Numbered from the stretch's first letter, positions 52,769-61,252 are shown. The stretch: 64,000 bases of DNA from Patiriisocius sp047730165 (GCF_047730165.1 NZ_CP159834.1:2790001-2854000); one strand, 5' to 3'. Notes: a model not told the origin generated them from the letters alone. Translations and numbers: made by a program.

Positions 52769-53343
52769 TAGCGATCATAAAATATAACGCTGGTAATGTG
52801 CAGTCTGTTCAGAATGCAGTAGCCCGATTAGGCTATGAGAGCATTATCACAGATGATCCCGAACTCCTGAAGGCTGCAGACAAAGTTATTTTTCCCGGAG
52901 TGGGAGAAGCGAGTACCGCTATGCGTTATTTAAAGGAGCGCGATTTAGACCAACTCATTCCGCAGCTTAAAAATCCTGTGTTGGGAATCTGCTTGGGAAT
53001 GCAGTTGCTATGCGTCCATAGCGAAGAGGGAAATACAGAATGCCTCGGTGTTTTTTCTAACCAAATTAAACGTTTTCCAGCCACAGACATCGTCCCGCAA
53101 ATGGGATGGAATAATTTTTCAGCCTTAGACAGCCCTCTTTTTAAAGGAGTCCAGATAGAAGACGATGTTTATTTTGTCCACAGTTATTATGCAGATGTGA
53201 ATGAAAACACCATCGCCCAAAGTGAGTATATCATTCCTTTTTCTGCAGCATTGCAGAAAGATAACTTTTATGCGACGCAGTTTCATCCAGAAAAATCTGC
53301 TAGCGTAGGGAATACCATCCTTGAAAACTTTTTAGAATTATGA
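52765..53343 (+). CDS. hisH: Imidazole glycerol phosphate synthase, glutaminase subunit
   Basis: Supplies ammonia from glutamine to HisF. The 192-residue class I glutamine amidotransferase has the nucleophile elbow VLGICLGMQLL (Cys), the oxyanion strand FPGVGEAS, and the His/Glu pair in QFHPEKS. It overlaps hisB by four bases (ATGA); its own stop overlaps the start of a 29-codon ORF in the same way. Confidence 0.96.
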   Translation: MIAIIKYNAGNVQSVQNAVARLGYESIITDDPELLKAADKVIFPGVGEASTAMRYLKERDLDQLIPQLKNPVLGICLGMQLLCVHSEEGNTECLGVFSNQIKRFPATDIVPQMGWNNFSALDSPLFKGVQIEDDVYFVHSYYADVNENTIAQSEYIIPFSAALQKDNFYATQFHPEKSASVGNTILENFLEL

Positions 53344-53429
53344 AATACCCAAAAACAATTATTAATCAAATAGAAGTAACTCGCGAGGGCATTGTATCTT
53401 CTTATTTATCAAATAAAACATTCGGATGA
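53340..53429 (+). CDS. 29-residue ORF linking hisH and hisA
   Basis: A frame from the ATG at 53340 to the TGA at 53427-53429 encodes MKYPKTIINQIEVTREGIVS followed by nine residues (SYLSNKTFG). It overlaps the hisH stop as ATGA and the hisA start as ATGA, so it exactly bridges an otherwise 82-base gap in an operon where every other junction but one overlaps. No known domain fits. It may be a translated coupler, a real small protein, or a relic of a lost gene; the sequence alone cannot decide. Confidence 0.5.
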   Translation: MKYPKTIINQIEVTREGIVSSYLSNKTFG

Positions 53430-54139
53430 GAATCATTCCAGCCATAGATATAATAGACGGCAAATGCGTTAGGCTTACAAAAGGTGATTACAGCACAACC
53501 AAAATATACAATGAACATCCGCTAGAAGTTGCAAAGCAATTTGAAGCACACGGTATTAAATACCTGCATATGGTGGATCTTGATGGGGCAAAAGCAAAAA
53601 GCATTGTAAACTATAAAGTACTTGAGCTCGTAGCCAGTCAAACGTCCTTAAAGATCGATTTTGGCGGTGGAATAAAAAGCAATGAAGACATTAAGGTGGC
53701 TTTTAATTCTGGCGCACAGCAAATAACAGCAGGAAGTATCGCTGTAAAAAATAAGGAACAAGTACTGCAATGGCTTAAAGCCTATGGTGCAGACAAGATT
53801 ATTTTAGGTGCGGACTGTAGAGACAAGAAAATCGCAACACAAGGCTGGACAGAAACATCATCACTTGACGTGATTGATTTTATTAAAGACTACGAACAAG
53901 CAGGAATTACATCTGTTATTTGCACAGACATCTCTAAAGACGGAATGCTGGAAGGTACCTCGGAAACGTTATACAAAGAGATTATGGCACAATCAGCAAT
54001 TCAATTAATCGCTAGTGGCGGTGTTGCACATATTGACGATGTACACTCATTAGCAGCATTAGGATGTGAAGGAGCCATCATTGGAAAAGCTATTTATGAA
54101 GGAAGAATCACGATGAAACAATTAGAAGCATTATGCTAA
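53426..54139 (+). CDS. hisA: ProFAR isomerase
   Basis: Converts ProFAR to PRFAR (an Amadori rearrangement) on a TIM barrel. The 237-residue protein begins RIIPAIDIIDGKCVRLTKGD with the catalytic Asp. It also has YLHMVDLDGAKA, KIDFGGGIKS and the second catalytic Asp in ICTDISKDGMLEG. Its start overlaps the small ORF stop and its end overlaps hisF by seven bases. Confidence 0.97.
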   Translation: MRIIPAIDIIDGKCVRLTKGDYSTTKIYNEHPLEVAKQFEAHGIKYLHMVDLDGAKAKSIVNYKVLELVASQTSLKIDFGGGIKSNEDIKVAFNSGAQQITAGSIAVKNKEQVLQWLKAYGADKIILGADCRDKKIATQGWTETSSLDVIDFIKDYEQAGITSVICTDISKDGMLEGTSETLYKEIMAQSAIQLIASGGVAHIDDVHSLAALGCEGAIIGKAIYEGRITMKQLEALC

Positions 54140-54888
54140 AGAAAAGAATCATACCCTGTTTAGACATACAAGATGGTCGTACAGTAAAGGGTGTCAACTT
54201 TGTAGACATAAGAGATGCCGGTGACCCTATTGAATTAGCGAAACGCTATGTAAAAGAAGGGGCAGATGAGTTAGTGTTTTTAGACATTACTGCCACCGTT
54301 GAGAAACGAAAAACCCTAGTAGCCTTGGTTACTAAAGTGGCTAAAGAAATTAATATTCCATTTACAGTTGGTGGAGGTATTAGCAGTGTAGAAGATGTTG
54401 CTGCACTCGTAAAAGCCGGCGCAGATAAAGTGAGTATTAATAGTGCGGCGGTAAAGAATCCTGAATTGATAAACGACATTGCACACCATTTTGGGAGTCA
54501 GTGTCTGGTGGTTGCGATTGATACCAAATATGAAGACAGTGACTGGTGGGTCTATACGCACGGAGGTCGAAAGAAAACCGAACTTAAAACAGTAGCCTGG
54601 GCTAAAAAAATAGAACGTTTAGGTGGTGGCGAGATTCTTTTAACTTCTATGAATAGTGATGGAACAAAGGATGGTTTTTCTATAGATATTGTTAAGAAAG
54701 TTTCTGAAGCTGTTTCACTCCCTGTGATTGCTTCTGGAGGTGCCGGCACAATGGATCATTTTAAAGAAGTGTTTGAACAAACAAAAGCAACAGGAGGATT
54801 GGCTGCAAGTATTTTTCATTTTAACGAAATCCCCATCCCCGATTTAAAGGCATATCTATCAAGTAATAACATTTTAGTAAGAAAATAA
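54133..54888 (+). CDS. hisF: Imidazole glycerol phosphate synthase, cyclase subunit
   Basis: Partner of HisH; makes imidazole glycerol phosphate and AICAR from PRFAR and ammonia. TIM barrel of 251 residues with catalytic Asp residues in IPCLDIQDGRTVKGVNF and LLTSMNSDGTKDGF, and the usual FTVGGGISSVED and VIASGGAGTMDHF phosphate-binding strands. It overlaps hisA by seven bases and precedes hisIE by four. Confidence 0.97.
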   Translation: MLKKRIIPCLDIQDGRTVKGVNFVDIRDAGDPIELAKRYVKEGADELVFLDITATVEKRKTLVALVTKVAKEINIPFTVGGGISSVEDVAALVKAGADKVSINSAAVKNPELINDIAHHFGSQCLVVAIDTKYEDSDWWVYTHGGRKKTELKTVAWAKKIERLGGGEILLTSMNSDGTKDGFSIDIVKKVSEAVSLPVIASGGAGTMDHFKEVFEQTKATGGLAASIFHFNEIPIPDLKAYLSSNNILVRK

Positions 54889-54892
54889 AATT

Positions 54893-55477
54893 ATGGAATT
54901 ACAATATAAAGACAACGGACTAGTACCAGCAGTGATACAGAACGCAGCGACCTTACAGGTATTAATGGTGGGGTATATGAACGAAGAAGCCTACGTAAAG
55001 ACGAAAGCAGAACAACGAGTGACATTCTTTAGCAGAAGCAAACAACGCTTGTGGACCAAGGGTGAAACATCTGGTAATTTTCTAGAAGTAGTAAACATAC
55101 TAGAAGACTGTGATCAGGATAGTTTGTTAATTAAAGTACACCCAAAAGGCCCATCGTGTCACAAAGGCACCGAAAACTGTTTTGACGATAACAGTGTGCA
55201 CGGCTTTTTATACGAGCTTGAGCAAACTATTGCAAAGCGCGTGGAAGAAGGCGATGAATCATCTTATACAGTTTCATTGTTTAAAAAAGGAATGAATAAG
55301 ATTATTCAGAAATTTGGGGAGGAAGCAATCGAACTTGTAATTGAAGCAAAGGATGATAATGACATCTTATTTAAAAATGAAGCTGCAGATTTATTTTATC
55401 ACTTGCTCGTTATGTTTAATGCAAAGAATATGAAAATTGCTGATATTGAGAAGATATTACGGGAGCGGGCTAAGTAG
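54893..55477 (+). CDS. hisI: Phosphoribosyl-AMP cyclohydrolase / phosphoribosyl-ATP pyrophosphatase
   Basis: Fused HisI-HisE, 194 residues: steps two and three of the pathway. The N-terminal cyclohydrolase (1-105) shows VGYMNEEAYVKT, FFSRSKQRLWTKGETSGNFL and the metal-binding Cys in GPSCHKGTENCF. The C-terminal pyrophosphatase (about 110-194) shows KFGEEAIELVIEAKDD and AADLFYHLLVMF. It is the last gene of the operon and is followed by a long hairpin. Confidence 0.96.
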   Translation: MELQYKDNGLVPAVIQNAATLQVLMVGYMNEEAYVKTKAEQRVTFFSRSKQRLWTKGETSGNFLEVVNILEDCDQDSLLIKVHPKGPSCHKGTENCFDDNSVHGFLYELEQTIAKRVEEGDESSYTVSLFKKGMNKIIQKFGEEAIELVIEAKDDNDILFKNEAADLFYHLLVMFNAKNMKIADIEKILRERAK

Positions 55478-55487
55478 CACAAACAAA

Positions 55488-55525
55488 CAATGGGAACTAA
55501 ACGTTTCAAGTTTTGGTTCCCATTG
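55488..55525 (+). terminator. Hairpin at the end of the histidine operon
   Basis: CAATGGGAACTAAA and TTTGGTTCCCATTG form a 14-base stem (one G-T wobble) around a ten-base loop, 10 bases after the hisIE stop. There is no T tract, so it may act as an mRNA-stabilising 3' end rather than an intrinsic terminator. Confidence 0.55.
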
Positions 55526-55828
55526 CTAATCAAATTCCTTCAGGGAGTATTATCTCGCGAAGTTCGACGGGTATTTTCTCTCAGCTGTTTAACTTAAGCA
55601 CCCCGATTTAATGTTTGATAAATATACACTTAATTCCTTTAATAATTAAGAATATTGCTTCTTTTTAACATTTATGAAGTGTTATTCTTACAAATATAAT
55701 GTAAGCAGTCGGTTATTTTAAGTTCAAACTTAATCCTCCTCTACATCTCCCTTAAGAGAGGCTTAACGATTCTTACCTTGAAATCAAGGCTGGGTTAGAA
55801 TCTTCAGCTAATTCTCAAATAATAAGAC
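55526..55828. other. Convergent gap, no gene seen
   Basis: Non-coding sequence between the his operon and the DUF2911 gene terminator. Confidence 0.35.
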
Positions 55829-55867
55829 ATAAAAAAAACATCTCAATACCTGAGATGCTTTTTTAAT
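55829..55867 (-). terminator. Terminator of the DUF2911 gene
   Basis: CATCTCA and TGAGATG pair around a short loop, flanked by A8 on the left and T6 on the right, so it can work on both strands; it lies about 15 bases after the minus-strand stop. Confidence 0.7.
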
Positions 55868-55882
55868 ATTATAATTTGCGGA

Positions 55883-56725
55883 TTACATTGCTCCCCACTC
55901 TTTCAATGATTTCATATTTAAGGCTACGTAATCTGCGTTACCTGCTTCTTCTGCAAGCGCCATAGATGACTTAGCCGCTTTAATTGCGCCTTTCTTATCA
56001 CCTGACTTTGCATAAATAAGAGATTGTTGTCTCTGGTACCAGAAAGCATCAGCGCGCATAGATACAGCTGTATCAATCCAAGTTTTAGCTTGATTAATAT
56101 CCTTACCATTTTCTAAGTAATATACTGCTGCACTGTAATAATCATTTGCGCCAGGACCTGCCATAACACGATCAATACTTGCAGAAACTGCTTTATCTGT
56201 CATTGTAGCTATTGGTAAAGCAACATATACATTATCCCAAAGCATCCCTAAGTTTGCTCCGTTCATTTTAAGGTCATCAAAGGACATAGTATAGGACTCC
56301 ACAGACATTGGCATTGGTTGCACTGGTGCGTTTACCATTGCAGCAACTTTAGTGTCATCCCACTTCTCTGGTGTTCCCCAGTTTTCGCTATCGCTGTAGA
56401 GATATATGTCCCAGCTCGTTGCATTTGGATTTGTAAAGATAGCATAGGTTCCAGCTTTCACTTCTTTCCCACCAACCATCACGCTTTCGCTAAAGCTAAT
56501 TGTTGTGTTTTTATTTGCGCCTGTGCGCCACATTTTACTATAAGGTACCAGATCTCCAAAAATGGTTCTTCCTTTCATAGAAGGTCTTGAGTACTCAACA
56601 GTAACATCTGTAAGACCCACTTTCTGTTCTATTTTCTGAAACGGGCTAGGTGCCGGTGTTTCTATTTGTGCAGTTACTCCAGCAGTCATTGCTGCAGCAG
56701 CGATAAAAAGCATTAATTTTTTCAT
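55883..56725 (-). CDS. DUF2911 family exported protein
   Basis: 280 residues. A signal peptide (MKKLMLFIAAAAMTAGVTA, then Q) precedes a DUF2911 domain: SPFQKIEQKVGLTDVTVEYS, RPSMKGRTIFGDLVPYSKMW, RTGANKNTTISFS and WDIYLYSDSENWGTPEKW are the family blocks. The last 90 residues look like helical TPR-type repeats (AKTWIDTAVSMRADAFWYQR). Periplasmic, function unknown, common in Bacteroidetes. It is monocistronic and divergent from the aquaporin gene. Confidence 0.88.
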   Translation of the reverse strand: MKKLMLFIAAAAMTAGVTAQIETPAPSPFQKIEQKVGLTDVTVEYSRPSMKGRTIFGDLVPYSKMWRTGANKNTTISFSESVMVGGKEVKAGTYAIFTNPNATSWDIYLYSDSENWGTPEKWDDTKVAAMVNAPVQPMPMSVESYTMSFDDLKMNGANLGMLWDNVYVALPIATMTDKAVSASIDRVMAGPGANDYYSAAVYYLENGKDINQAKTWIDTAVSMRADAFWYQRQQSLIYAKSGDKKGAIKAAKSSMALAEEAGNADYVALNMKSLKEWGAM

Positions 56726-56818
56726 GATTTGTTTTTTAATTTAATTAGTACGAATTTATCAAATTCAAGTTTATTTTCAGTTAATAAATTCATAAATCCA
56801 AAACTAGTTCAAAAGGCG

Positions 56819-56826
56819 TATTTTTG
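56819..56826 (+). promoter_or_regulatory. Bacteroidetes -7 promoter box (TATTTTTG), five bases before an ATG
   Basis: TATTTTTG fits TAnnTTTG and ends five bases before the aquaporin ATG at 56832; another candidate for a leaderless mRNA. Confidence 0.5.
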
Positions 56827-56831
56827 TAACT

Positions 56832-57485
56832 ATGAAAAAACGTCTCATCGCCGAAACTATAGGCACATTTGGTCTCGTATTTTGTGGTACAGGAGCTATG
56901 GTAATCAATGACTTTACTGGTGGTGTTGTCACGCATCCTGGTGTCGCCATAACCTTTGGCCTTATCGTGATGGGAATGATTTATGCCTTTGGAGATATAA
57001 GTGGTTGTCATATAAACCCAGCGGTCACTATTGGATTTGCCTACGCGAAAAAATTCCCCTGGAAAGAAGTTCCTGCGTACATTACTGTGCAGCTCATAGG
57101 AGCCTTTTTAGCGAGTGCATTGTTATGGTATCTCTTCCCTACTTCGGAAACCCTAGGGGCGACATTACCTGCCATCGCACATATAAAAGTGTTCATACTA
57201 GAAGTACTCCTCACCTTTTTATTGATGGTGGTTATCATCAATGTCTCCACAGGTTCTAAAGAAATAGGACCCACTGCAGGAATAGCGATTGGTGGTATTG
57301 TACTCCTTGAAGCCATGTTTGCAGGCCCTATTACAGGCGCCTCTATGAATCCTGCACGGTCTATTGCACCCGCAATTATGAGCGGAAATGTAGAAGGATT
57401 GTGGATTTATATCTTTGCCCCTATTCTTGGGTGCTTTCTTGCTGTCGTAAGTTGCCAACTTGTAAAAGACGATAACTGTTGCTAG
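56832..57485 (+). CDS. MIP family channel (aquaporin type)
   Basis: 217-residue inner-membrane channel with six hydrophobic helices. Both pore NPA motifs are intact: GCHINPAVTIGFAYAKK in the first half and GASMNPARSIAPAI in the second. The NPAR context and the short length fit aquaporins (water, AqpZ-like) better than glycerol facilitators, which usually have longer loops and an Asp after the second motif. It may balance turgor in seawater. The C-terminus ends in a Cys pair (DDNCC). Confidence 0.9.
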   Translation: MKKRLIAETIGTFGLVFCGTGAMVINDFTGGVVTHPGVAITFGLIVMGMIYAFGDISGCHINPAVTIGFAYAKKFPWKEVPAYITVQLIGAFLASALLWYLFPTSETLGATLPAIAHIKVFILEVLLTFLLMVVIINVSTGSKEIGPTAGIAIGGIVLLEAMFAGPITGASMNPARSIAPAIMSGNVEGLWIYIFAPILGCFLAVVSCQLVKDDNCC

Positions 57486-57565
57486 CCCAACTGTTAATGT
57501 TTGTTTAATGTTACACGATTAACCTTAGACAAATTGTATTTTTACATCAAGTTCAATTCTCCTAG

Positions 57566-58030
57566 ATGAAAATATATACGCTTCACGCAAAACAAAACGT
57601 ACCCTTAAACAAACAAGAAGCTTGGGATTTCTTATCAGATCCTAAAAATTTAACTACAATTATGCCTCAAGATATGGGCTTTGAGATTCTCTCTGGAGCA
57701 GATAGACCGATGTTTGCTGGGCAAATAATTCAATACAACGTGACTCCTATTTTGGGTATCAAGACCAAGTGGGTTACTGAAATTACCCAAGTTAAACATC
57801 TAGAATATTTTGTGGATGAACAATTATACGGTCCTTATACAATGTGGCACCACAAACATTTTATAAAAGAAATAGATGGAGGTGTGGAGATGGAAGATAT
57901 AATAGACTATAAAGTCCCACTAGGATGGTTAGGCCAACTAGCGCATCCCATCTTAGTCAAACCAAAATTGGACGAAATTTTTAAGTACAGAAAAATGAAA
58001 CTCGAGGAGCTCTTCGGAAAAATAAAATAA
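57566..58030 (+). CDS. SRPBCC (START-like) family protein
   Basis: 154 residues with the helix-grip pattern: PLNKQEAWDFLSDPKNLTTI at the start, a curved sheet (KTKWVTEITQVKHLEYFVDE) and a C-terminal helix. The closest known type is the cell division inhibitor SulA-like/ligand-binding SRPBCC group, which binds a small hydrophobic ligand. It directly precedes the SDR gene (its stop is adjacent to the SDR start) and a photolyase, a cluster I recall from other Flavobacteriaceae, so a light- or lipid-related role is possible. Confidence 0.82.
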   Translation: MKIYTLHAKQNVPLNKQEAWDFLSDPKNLTTIMPQDMGFEILSGADRPMFAGQIIQYNVTPILGIKTKWVTEITQVKHLEYFVDEQLYGPYTMWHHKHFIKEIDGGVEMEDIIDYKVPLGWLGQLAHPILVKPKLDEIFKYRKMKLEELFGKIK

Positions 58031-58723
58031 ATGAAAAATATACTTCTTATTGGCGGTTCTTACGGAATAGGCCAAGCAATAGCAAATAGATTAAGTGAAA
58101 CAAATAACGTTCACGTTGCCAGCAGGACAAGTGATCAAATTTCCGAAGCTATTACCTATCATACTTTTGATGTAATGGAAGATGAAATTGCCACGCTAAA
58201 ACTGCCGGATGCCATTGACGGACTTGTCTTCTGCCCTGGAAGTATTAATTTAAGACCCTTTGCAGCACTGAAATTAGCAGATTTTGAAAAAGATATGCAG
58301 CTTAATTTCTTTAGCCTTGTTAAAGTGGTTAAAGCATTAATCCCAAAATTAAAACAAGCGGAGCAGGCAAGCTTAGTATTCTTTAGCACCGTCGCAGTAA
58401 AAGTAGGAATGCCCTACCATACCACTGTTGCAGCCTCCAAAGGTGCGATAGAAGGTTTTGCAAAAGCACTGGCCGCAGAATACGCACCTAGCTTTCGTGT
58501 GAATGTGATTGCCCCTTCTCTTACAGATACACCTCTGGCATCTAAACTTCTTTCTTCCGAAGAAAAAAAGGAAAAAATGGGCGAGAGACACCCTATGAAA
58601 AGAGTGGGAACCGAAGAAGATATAGCAGCAGTAGCAGTTTTTCTATTGAGCGATGATTCCTCTTGGATTACAGGACAGGTTATTGGTGTGGATGGTGGTA
58701 TGTCTACGCTTCAAGCGAAGTAG
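58031..58723 (+). CDS. Short-chain dehydrogenase/reductase, missing the catalytic Tyr
   Basis: 230 residues. The Rossmann start MKNILLIGGSYGIGQAIANR is clear, as are the late family blocks FRVNVIAPSLTDTPL and ITGQVIGVDGGMS. The active site normally reads Y-x-x-x-K; here the segment is MPYHTTVAASKGAIEG, so Val stands where Tyr belongs while the Lys is kept. The enzyme may be redox-inactive or use the nearby Tyr-His. The gene abuts the SRPBCC gene and is 57 bases before the photolyase gene, all on the plus strand. Confidence 0.88.
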   Translation: MKNILLIGGSYGIGQAIANRLSETNNVHVASRTSDQISEAITYHTFDVMEDEIATLKLPDAIDGLVFCPGSINLRPFAALKLADFEKDMQLNFFSLVKVVKALIPKLKQAEQASLVFFSTVAVKVGMPYHTTVAASKGAIEGFAKALAAEYAPSFRVNVIAPSLTDTPLASKLLSSEEKKEKMGERHPMKRVGTEEDIAAVAVFLLSDDSSWITGQVIGVDGGMSTLQAK

Positions 58724-58780
58724 TTTTATGAAGGCAGTAGGTATTAGCAAAAATAATATTGATAATTTGAAATAACATAG

Positions 58781-60085
58781 ATGGCAGATAAAGTTAATGT
58801 GTTCTGGTTTCGACGTGATTTAAGATTAGATGACAATGTGGGTTTCTTCAAAGCCCTGCACGGCAAGTTTCCTGTTGTGCCTTTATTCATATTTGATTCT
58901 GAAATACTAGATGAATTACCCAAAGATGATGCACGTGTTACCTTCATCTACGATTCACTGCAAGCAATGCGAGAGACGCTTCAGGAAAACGGAAGTAGTC
59001 TTGCAATGTTTCACGGAAAACCCATTGCTATATTCGAGCAATTAGTAAAGGATTTTGATATACAAAATGTCATTACAAATCACGATTATGAAGTGTATGC
59101 ACAAGAACGTGACAAAGAAGTAAAATCTCTCTTAGCTGAAAAGGAGATTGGATTTTACACATATAAAGATCAAGTGATTTTTGAAAAACAGCAAATTGTT
59201 AAAGATGACGGAACTCCCTATGTAGTATATACACCTTTTAAGAATAAATGGAAAGCGGCTTTTAAACCAAGCGAACATCTAAAAATGCACGACACGATTG
59301 AGCATATGGATGCCTTAATTCAAGATAGTAATTTACCTAATCTTTCTTTAAGTAATATTGGTTTTACGAGTTCTGATATTAAAGTACCTACCTATGTGGT
59401 CACCCCTACATTAATAAATGAATACGAGGCAACACGTAATTTTCCCGCTATAGATGGAACTTCTCATTTAGGATCTCACCTTCGTTTTGGAACTGTAAGT
59501 ATAAGGCGAATGATGGAGAAAGCCATTGCACAACAGAATGAAACCTTTATGAACGAACTCATCTGGCGAGAATTCTTTATGCAGATATTATGGCACTTCC
59601 CTAAGACGCAACAAAACGCTTTTAGAAGTAAATATGATAGAATTAAGTGGCGTAATAACGAAGTAGAGTTTGAGAAATGGAAGAAAGGTGAAACGGGTTA
59701 TCTTTTAGTTGATGCTGGAATGCGCGAGCTCAACACTACGGGTCACATGCATAATCGAGTGCGCATGCTAGTTGCTAGTTTTTTATGCAAGCACCTTCTT
59801 ATTGATTGGCGTTGGGGCGAAGCTTATTTTGCAGAAAAATTATTAGACTATGAACAGTCTAGTAATGTGGGTAATTGGCAATGGGCAGCTGGCAGTGGTG
59901 TTGATGCTGCGCCTTACTTCCGTATTTTTAATCCGATGACCCAAGTAGAGAAATTTGACAAAGGTAAAATGTACATTAAAAAATGGGTACCTGAATTTGA
60001 GACACAAAAATACCCTGAAAAAATGGTAGATCACAAAGAGGCTCGGGAGCGCTGTTTGAGAACTTACAAAGAGGCACTAGCCTAG
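58781..60085 (+). CDS. Deoxyribodipyrimidine photolyase / cryptochrome family protein
   Basis: 434 residues. Blue-light repair of UV-induced pyrimidine dimers is the expected role. The N-terminal antenna domain begins VNVFWFRRDLRLDDNVGFFK; the FAD domain has NELIWREFFMQILWHFP, DAGMRELNTTGHMHNRVRML and NVGNWQWAAGSGVDAAPYFR followed by IFNP, close to class I CPD photolyases. It closes the SRPBCC-SDR-photolyase cluster. Photolyase and cryptochrome cannot be separated from sequence alone, but the match to class I repair enzymes is good. Confidence 0.92.
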   Translation: MADKVNVFWFRRDLRLDDNVGFFKALHGKFPVVPLFIFDSEILDELPKDDARVTFIYDSLQAMRETLQENGSSLAMFHGKPIAIFEQLVKDFDIQNVITNHDYEVYAQERDKEVKSLLAEKEIGFYTYKDQVIFEKQQIVKDDGTPYVVYTPFKNKWKAAFKPSEHLKMHDTIEHMDALIQDSNLPNLSLSNIGFTSSDIKVPTYVVTPTLINEYEATRNFPAIDGTSHLGSHLRFGTVSIRRMMEKAIAQQNETFMNELIWREFFMQILWHFPKTQQNAFRSKYDRIKWRNNEVEFEKWKKGETGYLLVDAGMRELNTTGHMHNRVRMLVASFLCKHLLIDWRWGEAYFAEKLLDYEQSSNVGNWQWAAGSGVDAAPYFRIFNPMTQVEKFDKGKMYIKKWVPEFETQKYPEKMVDHKEARERCLRTYKEALA

Positions 60086-60280
60086 TCGCTATCTCAGATA
60101 TAGTTTAAACGAAGACCTATACGATACTAGTATATGATCTAAAGCAATTGATTTTATTCTTTAATAGATATGTTAAAACATTAAGAATCATTTCATTTAT
60201 AATTACACTTTAACTAAATTAATTGCATTTTATCTGATTTATTATTATGTTTACCACCTGCAACCCCCAAATCTGCACTT

Positions 60281-60505
60281 ATGTCAATCGCTTTTAATGA
60301 GTTCACCAATGGTGAAATAACGGTAACATTCGCTCCAAGAAAATGTATTTACGCTGAGAACTGTGCAAAAGGTTTATCAAATGTATTCAGGATGACAGTA
60401 ATCCCCTGGATTAATCTAGAAGGATCTAATTCGAAAGAAATCATTAAACAAATACGTAAATGCCCTTCTGGTGCTTTAGACTTTTGTCGTCTTGATCAGA
60501 ATTAA
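60281..60505 (+). CDS. Divergent 4Fe-4S mono-cluster protein (Fer4_19 type)
   Basis: 74 residues. The motif FAPRKCIYAENCAKGL with CPSGALDFC further on gives the Cys pattern of the Fer4_19 family, small proteins binding one Fe-S cluster as electron carriers. The N-terminus FNEFTNGEITVTF is a typical beta hairpin of the family. The gene stands alone downstream of the photolyase with about 195 bases between. Confidence 0.85.
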   Translation: MSIAFNEFTNGEITVTFAPRKCIYAENCAKGLSNVFRMTVIPWINLEGSNSKEIIKQIRKCPSGALDFCRLDQN

Positions 60506-60549
60506 TTATAGCAAATTTAACATTCTCAAAATAATTTTTGTATTCTTCT

Positions 60550-60579
60550 TTTGTTTTAGGCACGACAAACTTACTTTTG
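60550..60579 (+). promoter_or_regulatory. Promoter with both Bacteroidetes elements (TTTG - 18 bp - TACTTTTG)
   Basis: TTTG at 60550-60553 and TACTTTTG at 60572-60579; the latter ends four bases before the ATG at 60584, again implying a very short or absent leader. Confidence 0.6.
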
Positions 60580-60583
60580 CAAT

Positions 60584-61168
60584 ATGAAGAAATCAATTCT
60601 CTTATTATTTACTTTACTATTCTCTTTCAGCTTTTTGGCTCAAAACACGGAAGACAAAGGCAACTCACTAGAAGGACAATTCGTTGATGTTATCGATAAA
60701 TCAAATCGTTTTGAAGATTACAAAGTCATTAGAATTTTCAAATTAGCAGCCTTACGAAAAAACATCTTGGATTCTGTGACTGCATTAGAAGACAAAATAG
60801 CGGCTTCTCAAAAAACAATTGATGATCAGCAGGTTAAAATAGGCAGCCTAGAAAATACACTACAAGACACCAATGAGAATTTGACTTTGTCAAAAGAAAA
60901 AGAAGATGGAATCACTTTCTTTGGAACCATCGTAAAAAAATCTACCTATAATAGTATGATGTGGTTTATAATTGCTGCACTACTTTTAGGACTTGGGTAC
61001 TTTATTTTCAGATTTAAAAACAGCAATGCAATTACAAAAGAGGCAAATAGTAAACTGGAGGAAACAGAAACTGAATTTGAAACACACCGTTCTAAAAAGC
61101 TTGAAGAGATTCAGCAAATACGTCGCAAACTGCAAGACGAAATAAACAAAAACAGAAAAACAATCTGA
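60584..61168 (+). CDS. Exported coiled-coil protein with one transmembrane helix
   Basis: 194 residues: a signal peptide (MKKSILLLFTLLFSFSFLA), a coiled-coil stretch (about 60-105, DSVTALEDKIAASQKTIDDQ and on), one transmembrane helix (MMWFIIAALLLGLGYFIF, about 125-145) and a second charged coiled coil to the end. It is conserved in Flavobacteriaceae, where it is often mislabelled tRNA (guanine-N1)-methyltransferase; nothing here resembles a methylase. Probable envelope scaffold, role unknown. A long inverted-repeat terminator follows. Confidence 0.75.
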   Translation: MKKSILLLFTLLFSFSFLAQNTEDKGNSLEGQFVDVIDKSNRFEDYKVIRIFKLAALRKNILDSVTALEDKIAASQKTIDDQQVKIGSLENTLQDTNENLTLSKEKEDGITFFGTIVKKSTYNSMMWFIIAALLLGLGYFIFRFKNSNAITKEANSKLEETETEFETHRSKKLEEIQQIRRKLQDEINKNRKTI

Positions 61169-61175
61169 GGGTTGA

Positions 61176-61244
61176 AAATCTCAAAAATAAAAATCCCAAA
61201 TCAAACTACGATAATTTGATTTGGGATTTTTATTTTTGAGATTT
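61176..61244. terminator. 30-bp perfect inverted repeat, bidirectional terminator
   Basis: Positions 61176-61205 and 61215-61244 are exact reverse complements (30 bases each) around a nine-base loop, with AT-rich outer arms and a CCCAAAT core. It lies between convergent genes (stop at 61168 on plus, at 61253 on minus) and can form T-tailed hairpins in both directions. Confidence 0.9.
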
Positions 61245-61252
61245 CTTTTCAT

